Translations under genes and position numbers: made by a program | Notes under the pieces: model-generated | Told to the model about the DNA's origin: nothing | Databases searched by the model: none | Seen by the model: the letters and a program-made list of their open reading frames with translations, nothing else | In this document: positions 8,517 through 17,547 of the stretch, piece after piece | Position numbering within the stretch: the first letter of the stretch is position 1 | How the letters are laid out: every line of letters starts with the position of its first letter | DNA from: Pseudomonas amygdali | GTDB lineage: Bacteria > Pseudomonadota > Gammaproteobacteria > Pseudomonadales > Pseudomonadaceae | DNA length: 64,000 nucleotides | Assembly (NCBI RefSeq): GCF_002699855.1 | Contig: NZ_LKBW01000310.1 | Location: forward strand, 19,119-83,118 | Reading direction: 5' to 3'

Positions 8517-8541
8517 GTATACAGAATCCTGAAAAGTATAC
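8517..8541. promoter_or_regulatory. Paired GTATAC sites upstream of the TA operon
   Basis: Two copies of the palindrome GTATAC (8517-8522 and 8536-8541), 19 bases apart start to start, sit 33 bases or more upstream of the antitoxin start. Spacing of about two helical turns and RHH family habit make them candidate autoregulatory operators. Confidence 0.45.
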
Positions 8542-8752
8542 TTGAGGCTTTGATTGCGCAACAAATTTGTGTGCTTTTCGCCGAGTTGCTATTCACTTTT
8601 TGGAAATCGACAGCAACCCCGAACGCTTGAGCGAAGTCGGGACGATGCCGCCCCATCACCACTCCCAAACTATTCACCCCTCCCGGTTTCCCCTTTAGCC
8701 CTTTCTGATCTATACCTTGGGTTCAACGTTTTGTGAGGCGAGGAGCTATCAG

Positions 8753-9235
8753 ATGTCGGACGTAGATCAGGTACAAAAGTCGCAACCCTCTCCCAGTCAG
8801 AGCCATGATGATGTGATTGCCCAGTTCAAGTGGCAGGGCAAGCAGATCGACTGGTTGCTGCAATGGCTGGTCAAGTTTGTCGCGAACACCAAGGTGGAGC
8901 TGGGCGTGACGCTGTCGGTGGGCGGGAATCTGGTTTCCGGGCACCTGATTTCTCACGACACCTATTTTGAGCAGTTGGCCGACGATATTTCGGCGCCGTT
9001 CAGTTCGTTTGCCAATGGCACTGACGCGACGATGAAAGAAATGATTCTGTCCTTCAAGCCGGGAGAGTCTTCCGAAGACACGCCAGCATTCCATTTCATT
9101 CACCTGAAGGATTGCCGGACCTATTCCACTGACGGTAATCCGATTTGCGACGCAGGTGTGTTGTGGCGCGGCAGGATCTCGGCGGTGGACGGCTTCACCA
9201 TCGGGCTCATCGCTGAAAAACCAGGCGTGTCCTGA
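8753..9235 (+). CDS. Conserved hypothetical protein resembling gas-vesicle accessory protein GvpU
   Basis: A 160-residue soluble protein. The core KVELGVTLSVGGNLVSGHLISHDTYFEQ and the tail VLWRGRISAVDGFTIG resemble what I recall of GvpU of Bacillus gas-vesicle clusters. No gas-vesicle structural gene is near, so any role in gas vesicles is doubtful; a lone paralogue with another job is more likely. The start at 8753 has GAGGAG eight bases upstream. Neighbours give no functional clue. Confidence 0.55.
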   Translation: MSDVDQVQKSQPSPSQSHDDVIAQFKWQGKQIDWLLQWLVKFVANTKVELGVTLSVGGNLVSGHLISHDTYFEQLADDISAPFSSFANGTDATMKEMILSFKPGESSEDTPAFHFIHLKDCRTYSTDGNPICDAGVLWRGRISAVDGFTIGLIAEKPGVS

Positions 9236-9546
9236 CCTTTTCAGGCCCCGGCTTTCGTCGGGGCGTTCTCATCCATTCTGATGACGGTCTCCAGCGTGCT
9301 ATGTGCACCCGCTGGTCAGGAAGGCTGCGCCGGTAGTAGCGTCACTTAGCCATTCTTTGCGCGACAAAATGTCGCAATGGGCCTTTAGCCGGGTAATATG
9401 TTCGCCCTGACCTTACACGCCGAATGGTTTTCGGCATGGCCTGATAGAGAACTGGCGACAAGAAAAAATAACAAGAAACGAGCCAGGCTGCCCGCCTCGG
9501 TCGACGTAAAGAATTAATGAGTAGACGAAAAAGGCGATTAGAGAAA
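9236..9546. other. Intergenic region upstream of maeA
   Basis: Contains a short hairpin (GCCCCG at 9245-9250 with CGGGGC at 9259-9264) just after the GvpU-like gene that could end its transcript, although no T run follows. The rest must carry the malic enzyme promoter. No operator or RNA gene is recognisable. Confidence 0.45.
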
Positions 9547-11238
9547 ATGACCAAAACTTCGCGACCTTTGTATATTTCCTATGCAGGACCCTCACTGCTG
9601 GAAATGCCCCTGCTGAACAAAGGCAGTGCCTTCACCCCGCAAGAGCGGGTCGAATTCAATCTGATCGGGCTCCTGCCGCAGAACGTAGAGACTATCGAAG
9701 AGCAAGTCACCCGGGTCTACAGCCAGTACAAGCAGTGCGCGAGCGATCTGGACAAGCATATTTACCTGCGTTCGATCCAGGACAACAACGAAACCCTGTT
9801 CTTCCGCCTGCTGGACTCGCATCTGGACGAGATGCTGCCGATTATCTACACCCCGACGGTGGGCCAGGCGTGTCAGGAATTCTCCAAGATCTACCGCACG
9901 CACCGTGGCCTGTTCATTTCCTACCCCGAGCGTGACCGCATCGATGACATTCTGCGCAGCGCCACCAAAGACCGGATCAAAATCATTGTCGTGACCGACA
10001 GCGAGCGAATTCTCGGTCTGGGCGACCAGGGTATCGGTGGCATGGGCATTCCGATTGGCAAACTGTCGCTGTACACCGCCTGTGGCGGAATCAGCCCTGC
10101 CTACACGCTGCCGATAGTGCTGGATGTGGGCACCAACAACCGTGAGCTGCTGGATGACCCGATTTACATGGGCTGGCGTCACGAGCGGGTATCAGGCAAG
10201 GAATACGAAGACTTTATCGCGCTGTTCATCGACGCGGTGCAGCGTCGCTGGCCCGACGTGTTATTGCAGTTCGAAGATTTTGCCCAGTCCAACGCCATGC
10301 CGTTGCTAGAGAAGTATCGGGATGAGCTGTGCTGCTTCAACGATGACATTCAGGGCACTGCGTCGGTTGCCGTGGGTACATTGCTGGCGGCCTGCAAGGC
10401 CAAGAATGAAACCCTTGGCCAGCAGAAAGTGGTGTTTGTCGGTGCCGGTTCGGCGGGCTGCGGGATCGCCGAGCACATCATCGCAGCGATGCGCATCGAA
10501 GGCCTGAGTGAAAGCGAAGCGCGCAAACGTATCTTCATGGTTGATCGCTTCGGCCTGCTGACCGAAAGCATGGATAACCTGCTCGATTTCCAGAAGCGCC
10601 TGGCGCAAAAGACCGCCGATGTGTCTGGCTGGACTGCTGGCACAGAAGCCTTCCCGCAGTTGCTCGACGTGGTGACGAACGCCGGGGCCACGGTGTTGAT
10701 CGGCGTGTCCGGGCAGCGTGGTCTGTTCACCGAGCAAGTGATTCGCGAACTGCACAAACATTGCGCCAAACCACTGGTAATGCCGCTATCCAACCCGACT
10801 TCCAAGGTAGAAGCCACGCCGGAAGAAATCCTGCGCTGGACGGATGGCAATGCGCTGGTTGCTACCGGCAGTCCGTTCGCGCCGGTGGAGATCAACGGTC
10901 GCACCGTGCACATCGCTCAGTGCAACAACTCCTATATCTTTCCGGGCATCGGCCTCGGCGTGGTGGCTTGCAAGGCGTCGCGCATCACCGACCGTATGCT
11001 GATGGCGGCATCCAATGCGCTGGCCGAGTGTTCGCCGATGGTCACGGGGCAGGGCGATGCGGTGTTGCCGCCACTCAAGGAAATTCAGCAAGTGAGTCGT
11101 AAAATTGCGCTGGCTGTTGCCAAAGAGGCCCAGGCTGAAGGCTTGGCACTGGAAACTTCCGAAGAGGCACTGCTTGAAGCCATCGAGCGTAATTTCTGGC
11201 TGCCGGGCTATCGTGCCTATCGCCGTCGTTCGGTCTGA
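9547..11238 (+). CDS. maeA: NAD-dependent malic enzyme (oxaloacetate-decarboxylating)
   Basis: Oxidatively decarboxylates malate to pyruvate. The 563-residue product lines up along its length with E. coli MaeA (SfcA): early RPLYISYAGPSLLEMPLLNKG, IYTPTVGQAC, the catalytic ERILGLGDQGIGGMGIPIGK segment, metal-binding EDFAQ, and the NAD-binding FVGAGSAGCGIAE. The start at 9547 matches the family; an ATG 30 bases upstream adds a basic extension and cannot be excluded. Single-gene unit ending in a hairpin with a tetranucleotide-repeat loop. Confidence 0.95.
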   Translation: MTKTSRPLYISYAGPSLLEMPLLNKGSAFTPQERVEFNLIGLLPQNVETIEEQVTRVYSQYKQCASDLDKHIYLRSIQDNNETLFFRLLDSHLDEMLPIIYTPTVGQACQEFSKIYRTHRGLFISYPERDRIDDILRSATKDRIKIIVVTDSERILGLGDQGIGGMGIPIGKLSLYTACGGISPAYTLPIVLDVGTNNRELLDDPIYMGWRHERVSGKEYEDFIALFIDAVQRRWPDVLLQFEDFAQSNAMPLLEKYRDELCCFNDDIQGTASVAVGTLLAACKAKNETLGQQKVVFVGAGSAGCGIAEHIIAAMRIEGLSESEARKRIFMVDRFGLLTESMDNLLDFQKRLAQKTADVSGWTAGTEAFPQLLDVVTNAGATVLIGVSGQRGLFTEQVIRELHKHCAKPLVMPLSNPTSKVEATPEEILRWTDGNALVATGSPFAPVEINGRTVHIAQCNNSYIFPGIGLGVVACKASRITDRMLMAASNALAECSPMVTGQGDAVLPPLKEIQQVSRKIALAVAKEAQAEGLALETSEEALLEAIERNFWLPGYRAYRRRSV

Positions 11239-11258
11239 TCGAGCGTTTCCAGAGTGAC

Positions 11259-11302
11259 AGCGTCTGCGCTTGCTTGCTTGCTTGCTTGCTTGCGCAGACG
11301 CT
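11259..11302 (+). terminator. Hairpin with six GCTT repeats in the loop, downstream of maeA
   Basis: A perfect 11-bp inverted repeat (AGCGTCTGCGC at 11259-11269; GCGCAGACGCT at 11292-11302) encloses a 22-base loop made of GCTT units; six tandem GCTT copies run 11268-11291. Only TTGTT follows, so it is an imperfect intrinsic terminator. The repeat number is likely to vary between strains. Confidence 0.6.
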
Positions 11303-11485
11303 TTGTTGGCGGAGTAAGTGCACGTTTATGGGCGCGTATTGCTTCACGGTGAAATAAGCTTCATTCAACCCAATCCTCTCACCGTTTTCACATAAAATTG
11401 ATGAAGCGCTGCCTACAGTGCGCGCCATCGGGAGTTATCTGGCTCCTAAATGCCCGATGCATATTAATTCGATAAGCAGACCACG

Positions 11486-13129
11486 ATGCCGACACCCAGA
11501 ACTGTTCGTCCAGAGGTTGTTACCTTACTTGCCAGCGCCTTTCTGTTACTGGGTTTCAATATAAATCTGTGGCAGCATCTTTTCGCGATTACCAGCTCCG
11601 ATGCCAAAGGCCTGGCCATGCGTTTTGCATTCGGGCTGATGATTTTCTGCGTATTCAATATCGTTCTGACGCTGTTGGCATTTCGCCGTGTGTTTAAGCC
11701 TGTGGTAATCGCTCTGTTTATGATCAGCGCCGGGGTGGTGTATTTTATGACCGAGTACGGTGTCATGATTGACGCCGGGATGTTCCGAAACTTCGCCGAA
11801 ACCAACGTGACGGAAGTGCAAGGGCTGCTGTCTTTTAAACTGGCGTTGTATATCGTTCTGTTGGGCGTACTGCCTTCGCTGATTCTATGGAAACTGCCGA
11901 TCAGCTACCGTCGCTGGCACCTGGAACTGTTCAGCAAGCTGGTGGTAGGCGTGGTCTGTTGCGTGGCAATAGGCGGCGTTGCGCTGGCGAATTATCAAGG
12001 CTTGTCCTCGTTGTTCCGCAACCATCACGAATTGCGCCTGATGGTCGTGCCAAGCAATTACATCGGTGCCTCGATTGGCTACCTGAGCGAGCAGGTGATC
12101 TCCGCACAGCGCCCGTTCGTCAAGATTGGCGAGGACGCCAAACGGTCGGCGGACTGGGCCACGCATGCCCGTAAGTCGTTGACCGTACTGGTGGTGGGCG
12201 AAAGTGCCTGTGCCGAAAACTTCGGGATTCTTGGCTATGGTCGCGACACCACGCCCAACCTGAACAAGGAGAGCGGGTTGGTGGCGTTTACCGATGTTTA
12301 CTCGTGCGGCACCGAAACCGCAGTGTCGGTGCCGTGCATGTTCTCCAACATGGGTCGCAAGAACTACAACGCAACCAAGGCCCGTAATCAGGAAGGTTTG
12401 CTGGATGTCCTGAAACGTGCCGGTATAGAAGTGGTGTGGCGTGATAATCAGGCCGGCTGCAAAGGGACCTGTGATCGAGTGACCTTCCAGGATGTCAGTA
12501 ATCTCAAGGACCCGCTGCTGTGCAACAGCCATGAATGCCGCGACGAGATACTGTTGCAAAACCTGCAGGGTTTTATCGACAGCCTCGACAAGGACACTGT
12601 TCTGGTGCTGCACCAGATGGGTAGCCATGGCCCTGAATACTTCAAGCGTTACCCTAAAGAGTTTGAAAAGTTTACGCCGGTGTGTGAAAGCAATGCCTTG
12701 AACAATTGCAGCCGGGACAGCATCGTCAATGCCTACGACAACACACTGTTGTATACCGATCACGTACTGGCCACGTTGATTGATCTGTTGCGCAGTAATC
12801 AAAACAAGGTCGACACTGCCATGGTGTACCTGTCGGACCATGGTGAGTCGCTTGGCGAGTACAACTTGTTCTTGCACGGCACACCGTATGTACTGGCTCC
12901 TGATCAGCAAAAGCATGTGCCGATGCTTATCTGGTTGTCCGATACCTATCAGAAGTCCTTTGCAGTCAGCCCGGAGTGCCTGGCCAAACAGCGCAATGCG
13001 CCGTTGAGCCAGGACAATCTCTTTCATTCAATGCTCGGCTTGTTGAAAGTCGACACCCAGGTCTACAACCCAAGCCTGGATATGTTCTCCGGGTGCCGCA
13101 CTGAGCTGGCGGCCGCTGACAAGCAGTAA
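11486..13129 (+). CDS. eptA: Lipid A phosphoethanolamine transferase, EptA/PmrC family
   Basis: Transfers phosphoethanolamine to lipid A on the periplasmic face of the inner membrane, lowering surface charge and polymyxin susceptibility. The 547-residue protein has five N-terminal membrane segments (about 10-30, 48-66, 72-90, 118-135, 150-170) and a periplasmic sulfatase-fold domain. Key residues are the metal ligand Glu239 (VVGES), nucleophile Thr278 (SCGTETAVSVPCMFS), and DHGESLGE in the C-terminal part; the Glu-Thr spacing of 39 is the same as in MCR-1 (246/285). Several cysteines suit periplasmic disulfides. No two-component pair is adjacent, so its regulation is not visible. Confidence 0.92.
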   Translation: MPTPRTVRPEVVTLLASAFLLLGFNINLWQHLFAITSSDAKGLAMRFAFGLMIFCVFNIVLTLLAFRRVFKPVVIALFMISAGVVYFMTEYGVMIDAGMFRNFAETNVTEVQGLLSFKLALYIVLLGVLPSLILWKLPISYRRWHLELFSKLVVGVVCCVAIGGVALANYQGLSSLFRNHHELRLMVVPSNYIGASIGYLSEQVISAQRPFVKIGEDAKRSADWATHARKSLTVLVVGESACAENFGILGYGRDTTPNLNKESGLVAFTDVYSCGTETAVSVPCMFSNMGRKNYNATKARNQEGLLDVLKRAGIEVVWRDNQAGCKGTCDRVTFQDVSNLKDPLLCNSHECRDEILLQNLQGFIDSLDKDTVLVLHQMGSHGPEYFKRYPKEFEKFTPVCESNALNNCSRDSIVNAYDNTLLYTDHVLATLIDLLRSNQNKVDTAMVYLSDHGESLGEYNLFLHGTPYVLAPDQQKHVPMLIWLSDTYQKSFAVSPECLAKQRNAPLSQDNLFHSMLGLLKVDTQVYNPSLDMFSGCRTELAAADKQ

Positions 13130-13155
13130 AATCTGTGCTTGCTCAGGATAGAGAT

Positions 13156-13179
13156 CGTTTCCACGCTTGCGTGGGGACG
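13156..13179. repeat. REP-like palindrome
   Basis: CGTTTCCACGC (13156-13166) pairs, with two G-T wobbles, with GCGTGGGGACG (13169-13179). This is a form of the short palindromic repeat scattered between genes in P. syringae-group genomes. It lies between eptA and rnd. Confidence 0.6.
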
Positions 13180-13317
13180 CTCATCCTTGGCCCTTTTGCC
13201 AGGCAACAGTTCCTCCTGTCCGTCATTTGCGTGAAGATACGCCAGACCGGGACGACAGACGCGCGATAATCTCCCATCACGATATATACTGCGCGCCATT
13301 GTTGAAGGGAGAGCCGT

Positions 13318-14451
13318 GTGGCCATCGATATTCACTGGATTCGCGACGACGACAGCCTCGCCCGGCATTGCGCAGAATGGCAGTTGCTGCCTTTTGTCGC
13401 GCTCGACACCGAGTTTATGCGGGTCGATACTTTTTATCCGATAGCAGCGCTACTGCAGATTGGCGACGGGCAAAGCGCCTGGCTTATTGATCCTTTGCTG
13501 ATCAACGACTGGCGGCCGCTGTCCGCGTTGCTTGAAAACCCCGACGTCATCAAAGTGGTGCACGCGTGCAGCGAGGACGTCGAAGTTTTGCTGCGTCTGA
13601 CTGGCAGCCTGCCGGTGCCGTTGTTTGATACCCAGTTGGCAGCCGCTTACCTGAACCTCGGTTTTTCCATGGGCTATTCGCGTCTGGTGCAGGAGGTCCT
13701 CAACATCGACCTGCCCAAGGGCGAAACCCGTTCTGACTGGCTGCAACGTCCGCTGTCGGAAACGCAGATCAGCTATGCCGCTGAAGATGCAGTGCACCTT
13801 GCCGAGCTTTTCTCCATCCTGCGCCCGCGTTTGTCCGATGACAAATACGCCTGGCTGCTGGATGACGGTGCTGAACTGGTCGCCAACCTGCGCCGCGAAG
13901 TTGACCCGTACGAGGTGTACCGTGAGGCCAAACTGGCCTGGAAACTGTCCCGCGCCCAGTTGGCGGTGCTGCGTGAGTTGTGTGCCTGGCGTGAGCGCGA
14001 GGCGCGCGCCCGCAACCTGCCGCGCAACCGCATTGTGCGTGAGCACTCGCTGTGGCCATTGGCCAAGACGCAGCCGGATAACCTCGCTGCACTGGGGCGT
14101 ATCGAAGACATGCACCCGCGCACCGTTCGCCATGACGGCGAGTTTCTGCTTGAGCTGATAAAGACCGCAGGCACGCTTCCGCCAGAAGAGTGGCCGCCTG
14201 CATTGCCTGAGCCACTGCCCATTGATGCGGCCGGGTCGATCAAGCGTCTGCGTGCAATCGGTCAGCAATACGCCGAGCAACTGGACATGGCCCCGGAGTT
14301 GATGCTGCGCAAGAAGACTCTCGAAGCGCTGCTCAAGAGCGGCTACCCCGACGGTCCTTACCAATTGCCCGTCTCGCTGCGTGGCTGGCGTCGCGAGTTG
14401 ATGGGTCAGGCGCTGCTGGACAGCCTGGCCACCCCCGGAGAACAGTCTTGA
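13318..14451 (+). CDS. rnd: Ribonuclease D
   Basis: A 377-residue 3'-5' exoribonuclease of the DEDD family that trims tRNA precursors and other stable RNAs. Exonuclease motifs are visible: DTEFMR (ExoI), VHACSEDVEVL (ExoII) and YAAEDAVHL (ExoIII), followed by a C-terminal HRDC-type helical region (about 205-290). Start is GTG at 13318 with a GGGAGAG ribosome site. It overlaps the ycgL start by four bases, the conserved Pseudomonas rnd-ycgL arrangement (PA1294-PA1295). Confidence 0.95.
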   Translation: MAIDIHWIRDDDSLARHCAEWQLLPFVALDTEFMRVDTFYPIAALLQIGDGQSAWLIDPLLINDWRPLSALLENPDVIKVVHACSEDVEVLLRLTGSLPVPLFDTQLAAAYLNLGFSMGYSRLVQEVLNIDLPKGETRSDWLQRPLSETQISYAAEDAVHLAELFSILRPRLSDDKYAWLLDDGAELVANLRREVDPYEVYREAKLAWKLSRAQLAVLRELCAWREREARARNLPRNRIVREHSLWPLAKTQPDNLAALGRIEDMHPRTVRHDGEFLLELIKTAGTLPPEEWPPALPEPLPIDAAGSIKRLRAIGQQYAEQLDMAPELMLRKKTLEALLKSGYPDGPYQLPVSLRGWRRELMGQALLDSLATPGEQS

Positions 14452-14741
14452 AGCGTATCTGCTCGATTTATCGCAGCCCGAAAAGAAACGAGATGTACCT
14501 TTACGTCTTGAAAAGCGATGTCCTCAAACGCGTGCCGCCTGAACTGCTGGTCGCGTTTGGCAAGCCGGTTCATGCATTTGACCTGGTCCTGAGTCCCGAG
14601 CGTGCGCTGTCGCGCGAGGACATCAATGTGGTGCTGGAGAATCTCGACAGCCAGGGCTATCACCTGCAGATGCCCCCTGCCGAAGATGACTACATCGAGC
14701 ATTTGCCGGAAGAGCTGCTGCGCCGCAACGATCCGATGTAA
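14448..14741 (+). CDS. YcgL domain protein
   Basis: A 97-residue cytosolic protein of the YcgL family (UPF0745), with the family start MKRICSIYRSPKRNEMYLYV and C-terminal LPEELLRR. The function is not established. It starts with TTG overlapping the rnd stop (TTGA), so it is translationally coupled to RNase D, hinting at a role in RNA turnover. Confidence 0.85.
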   Translation: MKRICSIYRSPKRNEMYLYVLKSDVLKRVPPELLVAFGKPVHAFDLVLSPERALSREDINVVLENLDSQGYHLQMPPAEDDYIEHLPEELLRRNDPM

Positions 14742-14811
14742 TGGTTGCTCACGTTGTAAAGCGGTCCACATCGCCGTGGGCTGCCTGTCCTGTTTTTAAG
14801 GTTTTTGAAAC

Positions 14812-15744
14812 ATGCGCGTTCTGATTGCCGAGCACGATTATCACGTTTACACCCAATTGTTGCGCAAGGCTGCGCCTGACCTGGAAGTCTTCAGCACGGG
14901 CGACTCCGCCGAGCTGTCGCGAATGGCCAGCGATTGCCCGGTCTGGCTGGGACAGCCGGACCTGATGGCCAACCTGCTGCGTCAAGGGCACAAGCCTCAG
15001 TGGCTGCAATCCACCTGGGCGGGCATCACGCCACTGCTGGCCGACAGCCTCTCGCGCGAATATCGCCTGACGCGTGCAGTCGGGATTTTCGGTCAGGTCA
15101 TGGCCGAATTCGTTTTGACCTACATGCTCGGTCACGAGCGTGAGGTGCTGGCGCGTTTGATGAGTCAGGTCGAGCGCAAGTGGGACAATCGTACTGGCCA
15201 GAGCCTGTCTGGTCGCAAGGTATTGATCGTGGGCGCCGGTGATATCGGCCAGCGTGTCGCCGAGTTTCTTTTGCCGTTCGGTGTGCACGTCTACGGCGTG
15301 GCCTCCAGTGCGCGCACTCAGGCGCCGTTCATCGAGGTAACAGCGCTGTCTGACATGACGCGGCTGCTTGGCGAGATGGATTACGTCATCAATCTACTGC
15401 CCAACACACCTGAGACCCACGACCTGTATGACGCGAAGCTGTTCGCCAGCTTCAAGCCAACGGCGCTGTTCATTAACGTTGGGCGCGGTGTAGCGGTTGT
15501 GGACGCAGATCTGGTCGAGGCGTTGAAGGAAGGCCATCTGGCCGGTGCGGTCATTGACGTCTGCCGTCAGGAGCCTTTGCCGCAGCGCCATCCATTCTGG
15601 ACCGCCTATGGTCTGCTGTTGACCGGTCACAGTTCGGCACCGACATCGCCGGTAGCCATGACCGAGCTTTTCGTTGAAAACCTCAAGGCGTTTCAGGCTG
15701 GAGAAGCACTGCGCGGAGAGGTCGATTTTTCGCGAGGTTATTGA
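14812..15744 (+). CDS. D-2-hydroxyacid dehydrogenase, GhrA-like
   Basis: A 310-residue NAD(P)-dependent reductase of the D-isomer family, probably acting on glyoxylate or hydroxypyruvate. The dinucleotide site VGAGDIGQRVAEF lies near residues 142-154; catalytic Arg is in INVGRG, Glu in CRQEPLP, and His in LLTGHSSAP. It lies 70 bases after ycgL, the same order as in P. aeruginosa (PA1296). Exact substrate is not decidable. Confidence 0.88.
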   Translation: MRVLIAEHDYHVYTQLLRKAAPDLEVFSTGDSAELSRMASDCPVWLGQPDLMANLLRQGHKPQWLQSTWAGITPLLADSLSREYRLTRAVGIFGQVMAEFVLTYMLGHEREVLARLMSQVERKWDNRTGQSLSGRKVLIVGAGDIGQRVAEFLLPFGVHVYGVASSARTQAPFIEVTALSDMTRLLGEMDYVINLLPNTPETHDLYDAKLFASFKPTALFINVGRGVAVVDADLVEALKEGHLAGAVIDVCRQEPLPQRHPFWTAYGLLLTGHSSAPTSPVAMTELFVENLKAFQAGEALRGEVDFSRGY

Positions 15745-15756
15745 AGCCGTTCCGAA

Positions 15757-15782
15757 CGAGCCGACGTTTAGGCGTCGGCTCG
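15757..15782. terminator. Terminator-like hairpin between convergent genes
   Basis: A perfect 10-bp stem (CGAGCCGACG / CGTCGGCTCG) with a six-base loop sits between the hydroxyacid dehydrogenase and the nitroreductase. No T tract follows. Confidence 0.6.
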
Positions 15783-15809
15783 TCGGCATCGATTGCAGAG
15801 AACAGTCAG

Positions 15810-16403
15810 TTACAGCGAAAAATCACCCTCAGCAGCCAGTTCTGCCAGTGGCTTGCGCGGGCTTGGCGCTTCGCGGCCTTGCAGGTATTCCGGCAGCGTC
15901 GACTTGTCACCGATTTTGCCGATGGCTACGGCAGCGTGCAGTGCGTAATCCTCTGGAATGTTCAGCTCCTTGCGGGTCAGATCCTGATCGAAGCCCGCCA
16001 TGCCGTGGGTGTGCCAGCCGCTCAGGCTCGCTTGCAGCGCAAGATAACCCCAGGCCGAGCCGGTATCGAAGGTGTGCCACAAGGCCGGGCTTTCTTCGGT
16101 TGCGCCTGGCGCGACGAAGGTGGTCTTGGAGACAATGATCACCAATGCTGCTGCATGTTGCGCCCAGCTGCGGTTGAACTCGTTCAGCAGGCCCAGATAA
16201 CGCTCCCAGTTTGGCGTATCGCGACGTGCATAGAGAAAGCGCCAGGGCTGCGAGTTATACGCCGAGGGTGCCCAGCGTGCCGCTTCGAAAAAGCTCAGCA
16301 GGGTTTCCTGATCGATGCTTTCGCCACTGAATGCACGTGGCGACCAGCGTTCGGTGAATTGCGGGTCGATAGGGTGATCGGCGATGCGAGGGTTCGTGCT
16401 CAT
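15810..16403 (-). CDS. Nitroreductase-family FMN oxidoreductase
   Basis: A 197-residue protein with the nitroreductase fold: RWSPRAFSGESI (FMN phosphate contact), AARWAPSAYNSQPWRFLYARRD, and HGMAGFDQDLTRKELNIPEDY. The start at 16403 is fixed by AAGGA just upstream; the frame is open another 21 codons but that extension has no site. Natural substrate unknown; homologues reduce nitroaromatics or quinones. Convergent with the hydroxyacid dehydrogenase. Confidence 0.88.
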   Translation of the reverse strand: MSTNPRIADHPIDPQFTERWSPRAFSGESIDQETLLSFFEAARWAPSAYNSQPWRFLYARRDTPNWERYLGLLNEFNRSWAQHAAALVIIVSKTTFVAPGATEESPALWHTFDTGSAWGYLALQASLSGWHTHGMAGFDQDLTRKELNIPEDYALHAAVAIGKIGDKSTLPEYLQGREAPSPRKPLAELAAEGDFSL

Positions 16404-16614
16404 GAAAGTCCTTGATAGCGAAGGTGAAAAACGAGCGTGGCTTGATGGGCCGTGGTCGGCAGGCATCGCTTGAGCGCACTGGAAAACCCGTTAACGCTAC
16501 TGTTTTGCACTGTCGCTGACAAGTCCCGGCTACCGGCAGTCGCAAGTGCTTGGCCCGCACCCCTTGTACCTCTAGACTGACAGCCTTTTCATTTTCGATA
16601 CCGTTGTCCGAACC

Positions 16615-17064
16615 ATGGCCGCTAAAGTTGAACCCTTCTGGATTCGCAAAACCCTCGACCAGCTCAGCACCGAGGAGTGGGAATCGTTGTGCTATGGCTG
16701 TGGCTTGTGCTGCCTGCAAAAGCTGGAAGACGTAGAAGACAACAGCGTTTATTACACGCGGATCGCCTGCAAGCTGCTGGACCTGAAGACCTGCCAGTGC
16801 TCCGACTACGCCAATCGTCGTGCATCGGTGCCTGACTGTATTCAGCTGACGCCGGGGCAGGCAGATGAATTCAAATGGCTACCGCCCACCTGTGGCTATC
16901 GGCTGGTCAGCGAGGGCAAGGATTTGCCGCTCTGGCATCATTTGGTGTGTGGTGATCGCACGGCTGTGCATCACGAGCGTATCTCCCAGTCAGGCCGCAT
17001 GCTCAGCGAGAACAGTGTGGCTGAAGACGACTGGGAGGATTACCTGATCTTTCGCGCAGGTTGA
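16615..17064 (+). CDS. YcgN-family cysteine-cluster protein
   Basis: A 149-residue protein of the UPF0260/YcgN family. The cysteine cluster begins with CYGCGLCC (about residues 26-33) and continues with single cysteines in ACKLL, CQCSDY, PDCIQL, PPTCGY and LVCGDR, consistent with an Fe-S or zinc site. Function is unknown. In P. aeruginosa the homologue (PA1299) lies in the same neighbourhood as rnd-ycgL. Confidence 0.85.
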   Translation: MAAKVEPFWIRKTLDQLSTEEWESLCYGCGLCCLQKLEDVEDNSVYYTRIACKLLDLKTCQCSDYANRRASVPDCIQLTPGQADEFKWLPPTCGYRLVSEGKDLPLWHHLVCGDRTAVHHERISQSGRMLSENSVAEDDWEDYLIFRAG

Positions 17065-17068
17065 ACGT

Positions 17069-17449
17069 TTAAACGACCGGCTTTGGCTCGGCCAGCGCTT
17101 CCACACCTTTGACGGCAGCGTTTTTCACCGCGTTTTCGGCGTCGTCTTTCAGGTTGTTCAACTGGGCACCGGCACGTTCGATGGTCGAGCGGGCGCTGTG
17201 CAGGTCGCTGCGACCTTTTTCCACCAGGCTTTTGGCCGAGCAGTGACCGCTGATGCCGCGAGCCAGCACTGCGCCGCCGATGGCCAGTTGGATCAGGCCC
17301 AGAAAGCCGCCACGACGGACACCTTTGCCCATCATCAGTTCACCGCCAGCCAGTGAGCCAATGCGCTCCCAGCCGTGGACGTTCTGATCAGGGTTGCGCT
17401 GCAGCAGTTCAGGTGTGTCGATGCGTTCGATAATCGGGGTGTCGCGCAT
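17069..17449 (-). CDS. Small membrane protein, possible DUF2892/YgaP-like
   Basis: A 126-residue protein with a glycine-rich hydrophobic stretch (about residues 46-67, FLGLIQLAIGGAVLARGISG) followed by an amphipathic, probably helical tail with charged repeats. It resembles the inner-membrane module of YgaP-type proteins but lacks the rhodanese domain. It is convergent with ycgN, only four bases away. Function unknown. Confidence 0.6.
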   Translation of the reverse strand: MRDTPIIERIDTPELLQRNPDQNVHGWERIGSLAGGELMMGKGVRRGGFLGLIQLAIGGAVLARGISGHCSAKSLVEKGRSDLHSARSTIERAGAQLNNLKDDAENAVKNAAVKGVEALAEPKPVV

Positions 17450-17547
17450 GATGGCTCTCCATGAGGCGGTAATTCGCAGGAAGTAGGTAGTAAACCGGTT
17501 CAGAGAAACTGACTGCTCGCCCGCGACACAGGTTCAATGCTTTTCCG

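Noticed and set aside
11268..11291. (GCTT)6 as a phase-variable coding repeat
   Set aside because: It is outside any reading frame of a plausible gene and sits in a hairpin loop after maeA.
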